Of a stretch of DNA of 21,041 bases, positions 1 to 6,683 are shown piece by piece. Source of the DNA: GWA1-54-10 sp964349675 (GTDB lineage: Bacteria > Patescibacteriota > Minisyncoccia > Phycocordibacterales > SBAW01); contig CAYGHD010000010.1 of the NCBI GenBank assembly GCA_964349675.1, positions 1-21,041 on the forward strand. Reading direction: 5' to 3'. Both the position numbers and the translations under genes were made by a program. Position 1 is the first letter of the stretch; each line of letters starts with the position of its first letter. The notes below the pieces were generated by a model. It ran no database searches. It was given only the letters and a program-made list of their open reading frames with translations, and was not told where the DNA came from.

Positions 1-2
1 TC

Positions 3-1256
3 TATGCGAGAAAGTCGACCGAAAGTGAGGAACGGCAAATCCTCTCAATAGATAGCCAGATTAAGGAGATGATTCAACTCGCTGAACGCGAGGGTCTTGA
101 GATAGTCGAAATTAAGAGAGAATCACATTCGGCAAAAGAGACAGGTCAGCGACCTGTCTTCAACGAGATTATCGAAGAGATACGGCAAGGTAAGTTCACG
201 GGAATACTGACGTGGGCACCAGACCGAATCAGTAGGAACGCTGGCGACCTTGGTAAAATTGTCGACCTGATGGATGCGAAACTCCTAATTGAGATTCGGA
301 CCTTCGGACAACGATTCACGAATAGTCCGAGCGAGAAATTTCTTCTGATGATCCTCGGAAGTCAGGCGAAGCTTGAGAACGATAACCGAGGCATCAATGT
401 AAAGCGCGGGCTACGAACGAGAGTAGAGATGGGACTATGGCCGGGAGTCGCACCGCTCGGATACCTGAATCAAAAGCTGATGGACAAGAAATGTCAGATT
501 GCGGTCGATACGCTACGTGCGCCCACTGTAAAGAAAATGTTCGAGAAAGTCGCGTATGAACATTACTCTGGCCGGAAGATTTACAACTGGCTCAAATTCG
601 AGCTGAACTTTCATACGCGTGGAAATAAACCACTGACGTTAAGTGGTGTGTATCGCATTCTCGACAATCCGTTCTACTACGGACCGTTCGAGTATCCGAG
701 AGAAAGTGGAAACTGGTACCAGGGAAAGCATACGCCGCTCATTACGCAGGATTTGTACGAGAAAGCGCAGGCGCAACTGAAGCGCGACCAGATTGTGAGA
801 GAGAACAAAGAATTCGCCTTCACTAAATTATTTACCTGCGGATATTGTCAATCAGGCATATCAGCCGAAGAGAAATGGAAACCACTCAAAGATGGAACGT
901 CAGCGCATTACATCTACTATGGATGTAGTCGAGCCAGAGACCGAAACTGCAAGAACAAATACATACGTGAGGAAGAGTTGATAGATGAACTTCTGAAAAT
1001 CATTGATGTGGTAAATATCAACGAGCTTGGCATGAGGCAAAAACTTGAAGATGAGATACGAAGATTCAATAAACTACAAAAGATAGTGAACGGGAAAACT
1101 GGCAACTCATTAGTGGAGGAAGATGATGTGAACATCAGACAGTATGCGAAGTACCTTCTCAAAGAAGGGAGCACCTCAGACAAGCGAGAGTTGCTCGCGA
1201 ACCTACGAAGCAGACTTAACTACAAAGACAAAAAGATAACGATGATTGAGGAGTAG
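3..1256 (+). CDS. Large serine recombinase (site-specific integrase), 5' end outside the window
   Basis: This enzyme would catalyse integration or excision of a mobile element through a 5'-phosphoserine DNA intermediate. The reading frame is open from base 3, and the first visible residues are YARKSTE, the catalytic-serine motif of the resolvase/invertase family (Ser codon at 15-17), so only a few N-terminal residues are missing. The resolvase domain continues to the ITWAPDRISRN-like helix. It is followed by a 'Recombinase' domain (GVAPLGY, later LDNPFYYGPFEY) and a zinc ribbon with two cysteine pairs (CGYC near base 837, then C and C near 930-950), ending in a short charged tail. This order is that of large serine integrases rather than small resolvases. 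Base composition is visibly A/T-richer than in the genes after base 1850, and AGA/CGA arginine codons are common, which suggests transfer. The rest of the element would lie upstream of the window. Confidence 0.93.
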   Translation, partial: YARKSTESEERQILSIDSQIKEMIQLAEREGLEIVEIKRESHSAKETGQRPVFNEIIEEIRQGKFTGILTWAPDRISRNAGDLGKIVDLMDAKLLIEIRTFGQRFTNSPSEKFLLMILGSQAKLENDNRGINVKRGLRTRVEMGLWPGVAPLGYLNQKLMDKKCQIAVDTLRAPTVKKMFEKVAYEHYSGRKIYNWLKFELNFHTRGNKPLTLSGVYRILDNPFYYGPFEYPRESGNWYQGKHTPLITQDLYEKAQAQLKRDQIVRENKEFAFTKLFTCGYCQSGISAEEKWKPLKDGTSAHYIYYGCSRARDRNCKNKYIREEELIDELLKIIDVVNINELGMRQKLEDEIRRFNKLQKIVNGKTGNSLVEEDDVNIRQYAKYLLKEGSTSDKRELLANLRSRLNYKDKKITMIEE

Positions 1257-1260
1257 CACA

Positions 1261-1296
1261 AACAAAAAAGAACGACTGAAATCGTTCTTTTTTGTT
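1261..1296 (+). terminator. Rho-independent terminator after the recombinase
   Basis: A perfect 15-bp inverted repeat (AACAAAAAAGAACGA, 1261-1275, pairing with 1282-1296) encloses a 6-base loop. It begins 4 bases after the recombinase stop codon. The A-tract on one arm and T-tract on the other mean it could stop transcription from either side, including read-through from the minus-strand tRNA-Ser. Confidence 0.85.
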
Positions 1297-1363
1297 ACAA
1301 CTTTTTGGGCACTCGGGTCACAGCTTGCTCGCTGTTACTCGGGTCATGCCGATAAAAAGTTGT
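1297..1363. repeat. Nested inverted and direct repeats between recombinase and tRNA-Ser; possible attachment site
   Basis: ACAACTTTTT (1297-1306) is repeated inverted as AAAAAGTTGT (1354-1363). Inside it, ACTCGGGTCA occurs twice in direct orientation (1311-1320 and 1337-1346). Between the direct copies sits a small hairpin, ACAGC/GCTGT (1320-1324 and 1331-1335). No gene explains this structure. Because it lies between an integrase and a tRNA gene it could be one half of an att site, but it could also be a transcription terminator for the minus-strand tRNA. The function is inferred from position only. Confidence 0.5.
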
Positions 1364-1365
1364 CC

Positions 1366-1455
1366 TGGCGGAGACGGCGGGATTCGAACCCGCGAGGAGT
1401 TTTACCCCCTACCTCGTTAGCAGTGAGGCGCTTTCGACCACTCAGCCACGTCTCC
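1366..1455 (-). tRNA. tRNA-Ser(GCU)
   Basis: Read on the minus strand, the gene starts with the acceptor strand GGAGACG (1455-1449) and ends with CGTCTCC, discriminator G and an encoded CCA (1368-1366). The anticodon GCT lies at 1421-1419, and a long variable arm, as expected for class II tRNA-Ser, follows the anticodon stem. The D-loop has the usual G18G19, and the T-loop has the usual TTC, so the elbow is standard. The last pair of the anticodon stem (31-39) is an A-C mismatch. It is about 90 bases long including CCA. Confidence 0.95.
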
Positions 1456-1544
1456 TGAGCACTTTCTACCTTACACCAAATACGTCGCTTCTGCACACCG
1501 TGTTTGGGTTGTGCAGGTTTGCTGCTGTACAAAGTTTTACCCCA

Positions 1545-1553
1545 TGCTATACC
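1545..1553 (+). promoter_or_regulatory. Extended -10 box upstream of the small ORF
   Basis: TGCTATACC matches the extended -10 pattern TGnTATAnT except for its last base. No convincing -35 hexamer is visible at normal spacing. It would start transcription near 1560, about 60 bases before the candidate small ORF at 1624. Confidence 0.35.
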
Positions 1554-1623
1554 AATGAGTAGTTGCTAAACCAGAGCGCCGGCATGGTGCCAGGATGCAC
1601 TGGAATAATCGGAGGGAATGGCT

Positions 1624-1824
1624 ATGTCGTGCCCTGCACAAGGAATCCCACTCGTCCCAGGTGATGTTTGGGAGTTTGACGCTCCGTCTCCGTCTCCACC
1701 TCCACCTGCGCCGGAAAGAGTGCTTATAATCGTCCCGATATCTCTGCGGGTCGTATCGGATGTCCTGGTCATAAGCTCGGACAGGCATGTCCTTTTTGAC
1801 TTCGCGCACCTTGTTTCCACCTGA
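1624..1824 (+). CDS. Candidate small protein of about 66 residues, unknown function
   Basis: I do not recognise this protein with certainty. It begins MSCPAQGIPL, has PGDVWEF near residue 12, a Pro/Ser-rich stretch, then three hydrophobic, beta-strand-like segments containing RVLIIVPI, DVLVISS and HVLFDF. The pattern 'PGDVW' followed by short beta strands recalls small SH3-like barrels, but this is an impression only. Support for a real gene is mostly external. GGAGGG at 1611-1616 sits 7 bases before the ATG at 1624; an ATG at 1618 is too close to it. There is a -10-like box upstream and a perfect hairpin with a T-rich tail 12 bases after the stop. Against it, an arginine-rich frame on the opposite strand (GTG start at 1809) is also open, and the composition is simple. 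If it is not a gene, 1456-1863 is intergenic apart from the hairpin. Confidence 0.42.
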   Translation: MSCPAQGIPLVPGDVWEFDAPSPSPPPPAPERVLIIVPISLRVVSDVLVISSDRHVLFDFAHLVST

Positions 1825-1835
1825 CGCTCCTACGG

Positions 1836-1864
1836 CCGCCCAGCTTTGCTGGGCGGTGTTTCGT
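1836..1864 (+). terminator. Terminator hairpin between small ORF and comF
   Basis: CCGCCCAGC (1836-1844) pairs perfectly with GCTGGGCGG (1848-1856) around a TTT loop and is followed on the plus strand by TGTTTCGTT. It would end a plus-strand transcript coming from the small ORF. On the minus strand, just after comF, it has no U-tract, so it is at best a weak terminator for comF. Confidence 0.65.
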
Positions 1865-2481
1865 TATATAGTCTGTGCCAGCGCAAGCGGGACAACGTGC
1901 CGAGCACCTCCTGCCAAAAGCGCTCGACGCGCCTCTGTAAAAGTGGCGCCTGTCGTGCTCACATCATCTACCACAATACACACGCGTCCAGCCACACTGC
2001 CCACGTCTGTCACCTGCATCGAACCTTCAAGATTGGTACTGCGAATATGTTTTTGCAACCCTTGCTGCGGGGGAGTATTGCGTGTCCGCGCCAAAACATC
2101 AGGCCGGTATTCAAAAAAGTCTGCTGCATAGGGAAGCGCGGCTTCACACAAAACTTCTGTCTGGTTATGTCCGCGGGCACGGCGGCGAGTCTTGTGCATT
2201 GGTATGGGCACCACCAAGGGTTTGCCAATCGATTCTGCAGCAATCGCGACAAGCGCGTCGGCAAGCAGTATGCCGCACAAGTGGGCGGCATGCGGGTCTG
2301 CATAATATTTAACTTCCCACACCAGTGCGCGCACTCGTGTATCTTGGTACGGCAGAAGCCCTGTCTGGCTGCGCAACAGCAGCGGCTCAAGCTCTGCCAA
2401 GGTCAAAGCGCGCACTTGTTGTTGTGTGCGGCGTGGTGACGCAAGGAGATCAAGCAGAAAAGATAAAAATCGTTTCAGCAT
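1864..2481 (-). CDS. comF: ComF family phosphoribosyltransferase-like competence protein
   Basis: ComF-family proteins are cytoplasmic and needed for natural transformation in several bacteria; they are thought to act with imported single-stranded DNA. The 205-residue product has the PRTase-like core with the PRPP-binding loop VVDDVSTTGAT near residues 166-176 and the ComF signature RRRARGHNQ near 100-108. The preceding VVPIPMH strand also fits the family. The N terminus has no cysteine cluster, although many ComF proteins begin with a four-cysteine zinc finger, so this is a short, finger-less form. It is transcribed away from pilM, with only 33 bases between the two start codons, so both promoters must share that gap. 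The neighbouring pilus genes make a role in DNA uptake likely, but that is inference. Confidence 0.88.
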   Translation of the reverse strand: MLKRFLSFLLDLLASPRRTQQQVRALTLAELEPLLLRSQTGLLPYQDTRVRALVWEVKYYADPHAAHLCGILLADALVAIAAESIGKPLVVPIPMHKTRRRARGHNQTEVLCEAALPYAADFFEYRPDVLARTRNTPPQQGLQKHIRSTNLEGSMQVTDVGSVAGRVCIVVDDVSTTGATFTEARRALLAGGARHVVPLALAQTI

Positions 2482-2491
2482 GGTATATACT
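2481..2491 (+). promoter_or_regulatory. Extended -10 box for pilM
   Basis: TGGTATATACT contains TGnTATATA (2481-2489) and the overlapping TATACT (2486-2491). It lies 23-25 bases before the pilM ATG at 2515, giving a leader of about 17 bases without a Shine-Dalgarno sequence. It also overlaps the start codon of the divergent comF. Confidence 0.5.
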
Positions 2492-2514
2492 AGTGTAACA
2501 AGTAACTACTCGGT

Positions 2515-3615
2515 ATGGCTTTTTCCTTTTCAACGTTATTCTCAAAAAAACCGCAGAGCGTGCTGGGTGTCGACATTGGTACCTCGTCGATTAAGATAGT
2601 GCAGCTCCGTCGCGAGCGGGGGCGCGTTATTTTAGAGACCTATGGCGCCATTGCGCTTGGGCCGTATGCCGGTATCGAAATCGGGCGAGCCACGGCGCTC
2701 CCTGCAGAAAAAATCACCGAGGCGCTCAAAGACGTTATCCGCGAGGCAAATGTTACCACCGCCGAGGCCGCAGTCTCTATTCCATACTCATCGAGCCTCA
2801 TCTCTGTCTTAAGTTTGCCCTCTGCGGTAGAAAAACAGCTCGACCAAGTGGTGCCCATTGAGGCGCGCAAATACATCCCCGTGCCTATTAACGAAGTCCA
2901 GCTCGACTGGTTTGTGGTCGGGGGTGGCGGCAAAAGCGCAGAGTCTCCAGATAAGGTAGAAGTGCTCTTGGTTGCAATACACAACGACACCATTTCAAAA
3001 TTCCGCTCAATTGTCCGCGATGCCGCGCTCAACGCCGCTTTTTTTGAGATAGAAGTGTTTAGCGCGGTGCGCGCTGCGCTCGACCACGGCATTGCGCCTA
3101 TTGCGGTGGTTGACATGGGCGCGGCTACAACAAAATTTTATGTAGTCGAGCGCGGCCTTATCCACGAAAGCCACATCATTACCCACGGCAGCCAAGATTT
3201 AACCTTGGCGGCATCGCGTGCGCTTAACATAAGCATCGCGCAGGCAGAAGAGCGTAAGCGCAAATTTGGGCTCACTGGCGGCGGCGCATCGACAGACCCG
3301 GGCGGATGGGCGGATCTGCAAAAATCACTTGAACTCTCGCTGTCGCCGCTTTTTTCAGAGTTGGCACGCACCGTCACTGCATATGAGGCGCGGATGAATC
3401 AGTCGATAAGCGCGCTCGTGTTTACCGGGGGTGGGGCAACGCTCAAAGGTATGAAAGATTTTGCGCAGGGCAAAATCCAAACAGAAATCCGCCTTGCAGA
3501 CCCTTTTAGCAAAACCCAGTCGCCCGCATTTTTAGAAGAGATTTTAAAAGAAGCTGGCCCGGAGTTTTGTGTTGCCGTTGGTTTGGCGCTTCGCGGTTTG
3601 CAAGACTTGGGCTAG
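2515..3615 (+). CDS. pilM: Type IV pilus assembly protein PilM
   Basis: PilM is a cytoplasmic, actin-like ATP-binding protein that docks on the N-terminal tail of PilN and couples the assembly ATPases to the inner-membrane alignment complex. The 366-residue product has the first phosphate-binding loop LGVDIGTSSIKIVQL near residues 17-31, the middle motif VVDMGAATTKFYV near 198-210, and the late glycine-rich loop VFTGGGATLKGM near 302-313, in the order expected of the FtsA/PilM fold. Length is normal for PilM. The final codons meet those of the reversed gene downstream: the two stop codons share the palindrome CTAG at 3612-3615. It is the first gene of the pilus cluster but is separated from pilN by that reversed gene, so it is probably transcribed alone. 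Confidence 0.93.
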   Translation: MAFSFSTLFSKKPQSVLGVDIGTSSIKIVQLRRERGRVILETYGAIALGPYAGIEIGRATALPAEKITEALKDVIREANVTTAEAAVSIPYSSSLISVLSLPSAVEKQLDQVVPIEARKYIPVPINEVQLDWFVVGGGGKSAESPDKVEVLLVAIHNDTISKFRSIVRDAALNAAFFEIEVFSAVRAALDHGIAPIAVVDMGAATTKFYVVERGLIHESHIITHGSQDLTLAASRALNISIAQAEERKRKFGLTGGGASTDPGGWADLQKSLELSLSPLFSELARTVTAYEARMNQSISALVFTGGGATLKGMKDFAQGKIQTEIRLADPFSKTQSPAFLEEILKEAGPEFCVAVGLALRGLQDLG

Positions 3616-4991
3616 AGCTCGATTTCTCTGTAGGTTTGCGGGAAGGCGCATGTAGCGCAGGCGGTATTGTCGGGGTTTTTAGCGCCTTTCGTAATCCAGG
3701 CCATCAGTGTCTCTAAATCTTTTTTCTGGTCAGCGGACTCAAGTACTATGATGGCGATACGCCGTGTGTTGCCTCCAAGCGAAAGGGTGACCACTGATGC
3801 GGCGTTAGCGTCCAATGGTGTAATCACCACCTTTTTTCCATCTTGGGCGGTGATTGTCTTGCTTTTCGTGCGCATAATTTCAACAACAAAAGATTTTTTG
3901 TTTGCAAGATAGGTGAGCAGGCGAAAGACGTCATCCGGGGTTCCGGTGTTGCCGTTTCCTCTGGCATCAATAAATGCAGTCTGCTCCATGCCGAGCGCTT
4001 TTGCCGCAGTGTTCATCCAACGGACAAATTGTGCCGTGCCGTGCCGCTTTGCAAGCATGTCGGCAACAGCATCATTTGATTGCAGTATCAGTGGGTACAA
4101 CAGATCTTCAACAGAAAATACAAGCGACGCGCTCGAGAGGCTGCCGTCTGGCGCCAAAGCATTTCCCGGCACCGCAAGACGTGCTTCAAAATTTATGGTT
4201 TCGTTTGCAACCAGCGCACTCATGAGTTTTGTGATTGATCCTAGATTGCGAGGTATTGCCGCATCTTGCTCCAGATATACGCTACCCGTGTCTAGGTCGG
4301 CAACTAAGTATCCTTGGGCGCTCAGTAAAGGCCGCTCGTTTGCGGTAATGGTGAGCGGGGCCATGTCTGTTGTTTTTTGCGCATCATATACAAACAAACC
4401 TGTGCCGCGGTCGGCAAAAGCAAACACTTTTTCTGCATCACCGGTGTTGAGTCGGATGCATCCGCCTGAAAATGTTGATGCAACCGGTGTGCCGTCTGGG
4501 TAGTATGGCCAACCATGGATAAAATAGTTGCCATAAAACTGCATGCTGTAGGGCATGTGGACACGGCTGAGTGACGAAAAGTGGTCGCGCTCTTTTGTTT
4601 CAACGGCGTAAAATCCCGCAGGGGTCTCCCAGGGGGTGCCTGGCCGCCCTTTGGTCGCTATGGGGTATACCGCAAGCGGGGCACCATCTTGATAGAGCGT
4701 TACCTGCATCTCTGTGAGGTCTGCAGCAATAAATTTTCCTGTTTTTGGGACCGCTTCTGGGATGGTCAGGCGGTTGATAATCCGCTGCGGGGTGCTGGTA
4801 GAGAATTTTTTCTCGTTCACAGGGGCTACTGTCTGGGGCGCCTCGGATGGTATTGGGGGTGCCGCAAAAATTTTTTGTGCGTATACAAACCCGTAATACC
4901 CACTAGCCGCTATAAGCAGCGTGCCGACACAGATTTTTATACAAAAGAAAAATCCGTTCCAATCAAAGGCGTGCTCTGTCTGCTGGGTCAT
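3612..4991 (-). CDS. Membrane-anchored L,D-transpeptidase fused to a degraded D,D-carboxypeptidase (S11)-like domain
   Basis: The 459-residue protein has an N-terminal membrane segment near residues 13-35, a Pro/Thr-rich linker, a YkuD L,D-transpeptidase domain (about 85-205) and a penicillin-binding, S11-like domain (about 222-435). The YkuD catalytic motif is intact: His159 in FIHGW and Cys178 in FSGGCIRL. This domain would form 3-3 peptidoglycan cross-links or attach proteins to peptidoglycan outside the membrane. In the second domain the nucleophile motif SITK (Ser252, Lys255) is present, but the SxN motif appears as LQSNDA with one residue fewer than usual, and no KTG motif or preceding NTN-LL segment can be found between residues 380 and 415. 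The last stretch, RRIAIIVLES, matches the end of the S11 fold. The carboxypeptidase part is therefore probably inactive and may bind stem peptides. The gene is reversed between pilM and pilN. Confidence 0.88.
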   Translation of the reverse strand: MTQQTEHAFDWNGFFFCIKICVGTLLIAASGYYGFVYAQKIFAAPPIPSEAPQTVAPVNEKKFSTSTPQRIINRLTIPEAVPKTGKFIAADLTEMQVTLYQDGAPLAVYPIATKGRPGTPWETPAGFYAVETKERDHFSSLSRVHMPYSMQFYGNYFIHGWPYYPDGTPVASTFSGGCIRLNTGDAEKVFAFADRGTGLFVYDAQKTTDMAPLTITANERPLLSAQGYLVADLDTGSVYLEQDAAIPRNLGSITKLMSALVANETINFEARLAVPGNALAPDGSLSSASLVFSVEDLLYPLILQSNDAVADMLAKRHGTAQFVRWMNTAAKALGMEQTAFIDARGNGNTGTPDDVFRLLTYLANKKSFVVEIMRTKSKTITAQDGKKVVITPLDANAASVVTLSLGGNTRRIAIIVLESADQKKDLETLMAWITKGAKNPDNTACATCAFPQTYREIEL

Positions 4992-5002
4992 ATAGGTACC
5001 AT

Positions 5003-5008
5003 TCTATA
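5003..5008 (-). promoter_or_regulatory. Possible -10 box for the L,D-transpeptidase gene
   Basis: On the minus strand TATAGA (5008-5003), within TATAGAAT, lies 11 bases before the start codon at 4991. No -35 hexamer or TG extension is visible, so this is a weak call. It would give a very short leader. Confidence 0.3.
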
Positions 5009-5067
5009 CGATAGAGCGCTTGTCCCCATACCGGGTGTTTCTTGTCTGGGCATGCATAAAGTTGCGC

Positions 5068-5073
5068 TATACT
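5068..5073 (+). promoter_or_regulatory. -10 box for the pilN-pilO-pilP-pilB-pilT operon
   Basis: TATACT lies 10 bases before the pilN ATG at 5084. A start about 7 bases after the box would fall near 5080, so the mRNA would begin almost at the start codon. A TTGTCT at 5042-5047 is a possible -35 but with a long spacer of 20 bases. Confidence 0.5.
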
Positions 5074-5083
5074 TATCAATGAA

Positions 5084-5773
5084 ATGGATCCGCAGGCGCC
5101 AACATCGTTTATTCCAAAAAAATCGCTCGACAGCAGTGTCGTTGCACGTGGCAGTGCCTTCGGGAGCCTCATGCTGCTCATCAGCATTTTTATTTTTACC
5201 ATTTCTTTGCTTGCGGCAGGCGGGGTGTTTGCATACCAAGGCTTTCTGACTAAATCAATCGTCGACGCTGATGCGTCACTACAAAAAGCACAAGAGGCAT
5301 TTGACCTCAGCACCATCCAAGATCTTATCCGCATCGACTCTCGCATCAAAAACGCCCGAGTACTTTTGCAAAAACACACCGCGCCTTCAGCAGTATTTGC
5401 ATTTTTGTCTGACCAAACACTGCAAACCGTGCAGTTTACTGATTTTGAATACACACTCCAAGATGATGGCACGGCAGCAGTGTCTATGAGCGGCTTGGGC
5501 AACAGTTTTGCGAGCGTTGCACTGCAGAGCGACCAGTTTGGTGCAAGCAAGCTGCTTAAAGATGTTGTGTTTTCCGGCATCAAGGTTGAAGCGGGCAATA
5601 CCGTGACCTTTACCGTTGAGGCAACAGTCGACGCGGCGCTCATTAACTACGGCAAGCATCTCAGTGCGCAGCCGGCGAGCCAACTACTGCAGCAGCCGCT
5701 CACCATGCCCGCTTCTACCACTCGCGCATCTTCAACACCAACACAAGGCACCAGCACGCTGCGCACCCCATAA
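5084..5773 (+). CDS. pilN: PilN-like type IV pilus inner-membrane assembly protein
   Basis: The 229-residue product has a short cytoplasmic N terminus (MDPQAPTSFIPKKS), one membrane helix near residues 25-50, a helical region, and an alpha/beta domain to about residue 200, then a Thr/Ser/Pro-rich tail (ASSTPTQGTSTLRTP). This is the layout of PilN, whose cytoplasmic tail binds PilM and whose periplasmic-side domain pairs with PilO. Sequence identity to well-known PilN proteins looks low, so the call rests on topology plus position just before pilO, pilP and pilB. An ATG at 5079 is out of frame; 5084 is the start. The low-complexity tail is unusual for PilN and could reach into the cell wall. 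Confidence 0.75.
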   Translation: MDPQAPTSFIPKKSLDSSVVARGSAFGSLMLLISIFIFTISLLAAGGVFAYQGFLTKSIVDADASLQKAQEAFDLSTIQDLIRIDSRIKNARVLLQKHTAPSAVFAFLSDQTLQTVQFTDFEYTLQDDGTAAVSMSGLGNSFASVALQSDQFGASKLLKDVVFSGIKVEAGNTVTFTVEATVDAALINYGKHLSAQPASQLLQQPLTMPASTTRASSTPTQGTSTLRTP

Positions 5774-5785
5774 TTACACACAAAC

Positions 5786-6337
5786 ATGCTTCGATTTTTA
5801 CTACCCATCACTTTGCTCATAACCGCTATCGGCCTTTTTTCGCTGTACACAAATCCAACGTACCAGCATACAAAAGTTTTGAGCGCAAAAGCGGCGTCAT
5901 ACCAAGAGGCGCTCACTAAGGCGCAAGAATTGCGTTCGGTGCGAGATGACTTGCTTAAAAAACGCAACGAGTTTTCACCCGAGGCGGTGACGAAGCTCAG
6001 TCATATGCTGCCCGACAACGTCGACAATATCCGGCTGATTATCGATATAAACAACATCGCTGCACGGCACAACCTGACCTTAACCGATGTGTCGCTCGGC
6101 GACATTTCAGACGGGAGTACACCGCGCAATAATGGCGCTGTCGGCTCAACCGGCGAGCCGGTCGGCTCTGTTGAAGTCGGTTTCAGTATCGCGGCGCCCT
6201 ACGACGGATACCTGGCCTTTTTGGAAGACCTTGAGCACAGCTTGCGCATTGTGGATGTGACAAAAGTTGTCTTTAATCCAGAAAACAACAGTGTCACCAA
6301 TTATGATTTCCGCATCCGAACCTACTGGCTCCACTAA
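5786..6337 (+). CDS. pilO: PilO-like type IV pilus inner-membrane assembly protein
   Basis: The 183-residue product has an N-terminal membrane helix (LLPITLLITAIGLFSLY, about 5-21), a coiled-coil stretch rich in Ala, Lys, Glu and Arg (about 34-65), and a ferredoxin-like C-terminal domain containing LPDNVDNIRLIIDINNIA near 75-92 and the PilO-type ending YLAFLEDLEHSLRIVDV near 142-158. PilO dimerises with PilN and links the inner-membrane platform to the fibre. Only 12 bases separate it from pilN and there is no ribosome site, which fits an operon with coupled translation. Family assignment is good from the C-terminal pattern and the gene order. Confidence 0.83.
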   Translation: MLRFLLPITLLITAIGLFSLYTNPTYQHTKVLSAKAASYQEALTKAQELRSVRDDLLKKRNEFSPEAVTKLSHMLPDNVDNIRLIIDINNIAARHNLTLTDVSLGDISDGSTPRNNGAVGSTGEPVGSVEVGFSIAAPYDGYLAFLEDLEHSLRIVDVTKVVFNPENNSVTNYDFRIRTYWLH

Positions 6338-6346
6338 TACTTGCAT

Positions 6347-6679
6347 ATGATGAACTTTATATTTCAAAATAAAATACTCGCAGCAGGTGTGCTAGCTTTG
6401 CTGTTTGGTTTTGGGTACTATCTCTTTTTCATGCAAGACTCATCTGCGCCGCTCACAACCGTTGAGACAGAGTCGCCGGTGACGCAAGAGCTGCTTACGA
6501 CACTTGCAAATTTGCGCAAAATTGAGCTCAACAAAAGCATTTTTACTGACCCGGTATTCGTTTCGCTCAATGACTTCGGCGTCGTTATCCCCAAAGAGCC
6601 GATTGGGCGACGTAACCCGTTCTTGCCCTTTACTGGCGTATCGCAACCAAACACCTCTTTGAAAGTAGTTCCACATTAG
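6347..6679 (+). CDS. Small PilP-like pilus protein
   Basis: The protein of about 110 residues has an N-terminal membrane helix (ILAAGVLALLFGFGYYLFF) and a short C-terminal part with FTDPVFVSLNDFGV and GRRNPFLPF. The arginine-asparagine-proline-phenylalanine motif recalls the RNPF segment of PilP, but the protein is shorter and lacks a lipobox cysteine. It sits between pilO and pilB, the place PilP occupies in many clusters. In an organism with one membrane it could not link to a secretin, so it may only stabilise the PilN-PilO complex; that is inference. Start choice is uncertain: ATG at 6347 or 6350 is likely, and an upstream TTG at 6341 is less so. The stop is 4 bases before pilB. Confidence 0.68.
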   Translation: MMNFIFQNKILAAGVLALLFGFGYYLFFMQDSSAPLTTVETESPVTQELLTTLANLRKIELNKSIFTDPVFVSLNDFGVVIPKEPIGRRNPFLPFTGVSQPNTSLKVVPH

Positions 6680-6683
6680 CTGT

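Noticed and set aside
1537..1809. Minus-strand arginine- and tyrosine-rich frame opposite the small ORF, with an AGGTGG near its GTG start
   Set aside because: It needs a GTG start, has no terminator and becomes low-complexity (RRRWRWRRRR), likely the reverse of the proline-coding stretch. The plus-strand frame has better signals, but neither is certain.
3913..4503. Plus-strand frame opposite the L,D-transpeptidase gene
   Set aside because: The minus strand encodes clear YkuD and S11-like motifs over the same bases; the plus frame is a shadow.
4963..5643. Long minus-strand frame opposite pilN
   Set aside because: It overlaps the start of the L,D-transpeptidase gene and all of the pilN membrane region; its Ser/Ala-rich composition is that of a shadow frame of a high-GC3 gene.
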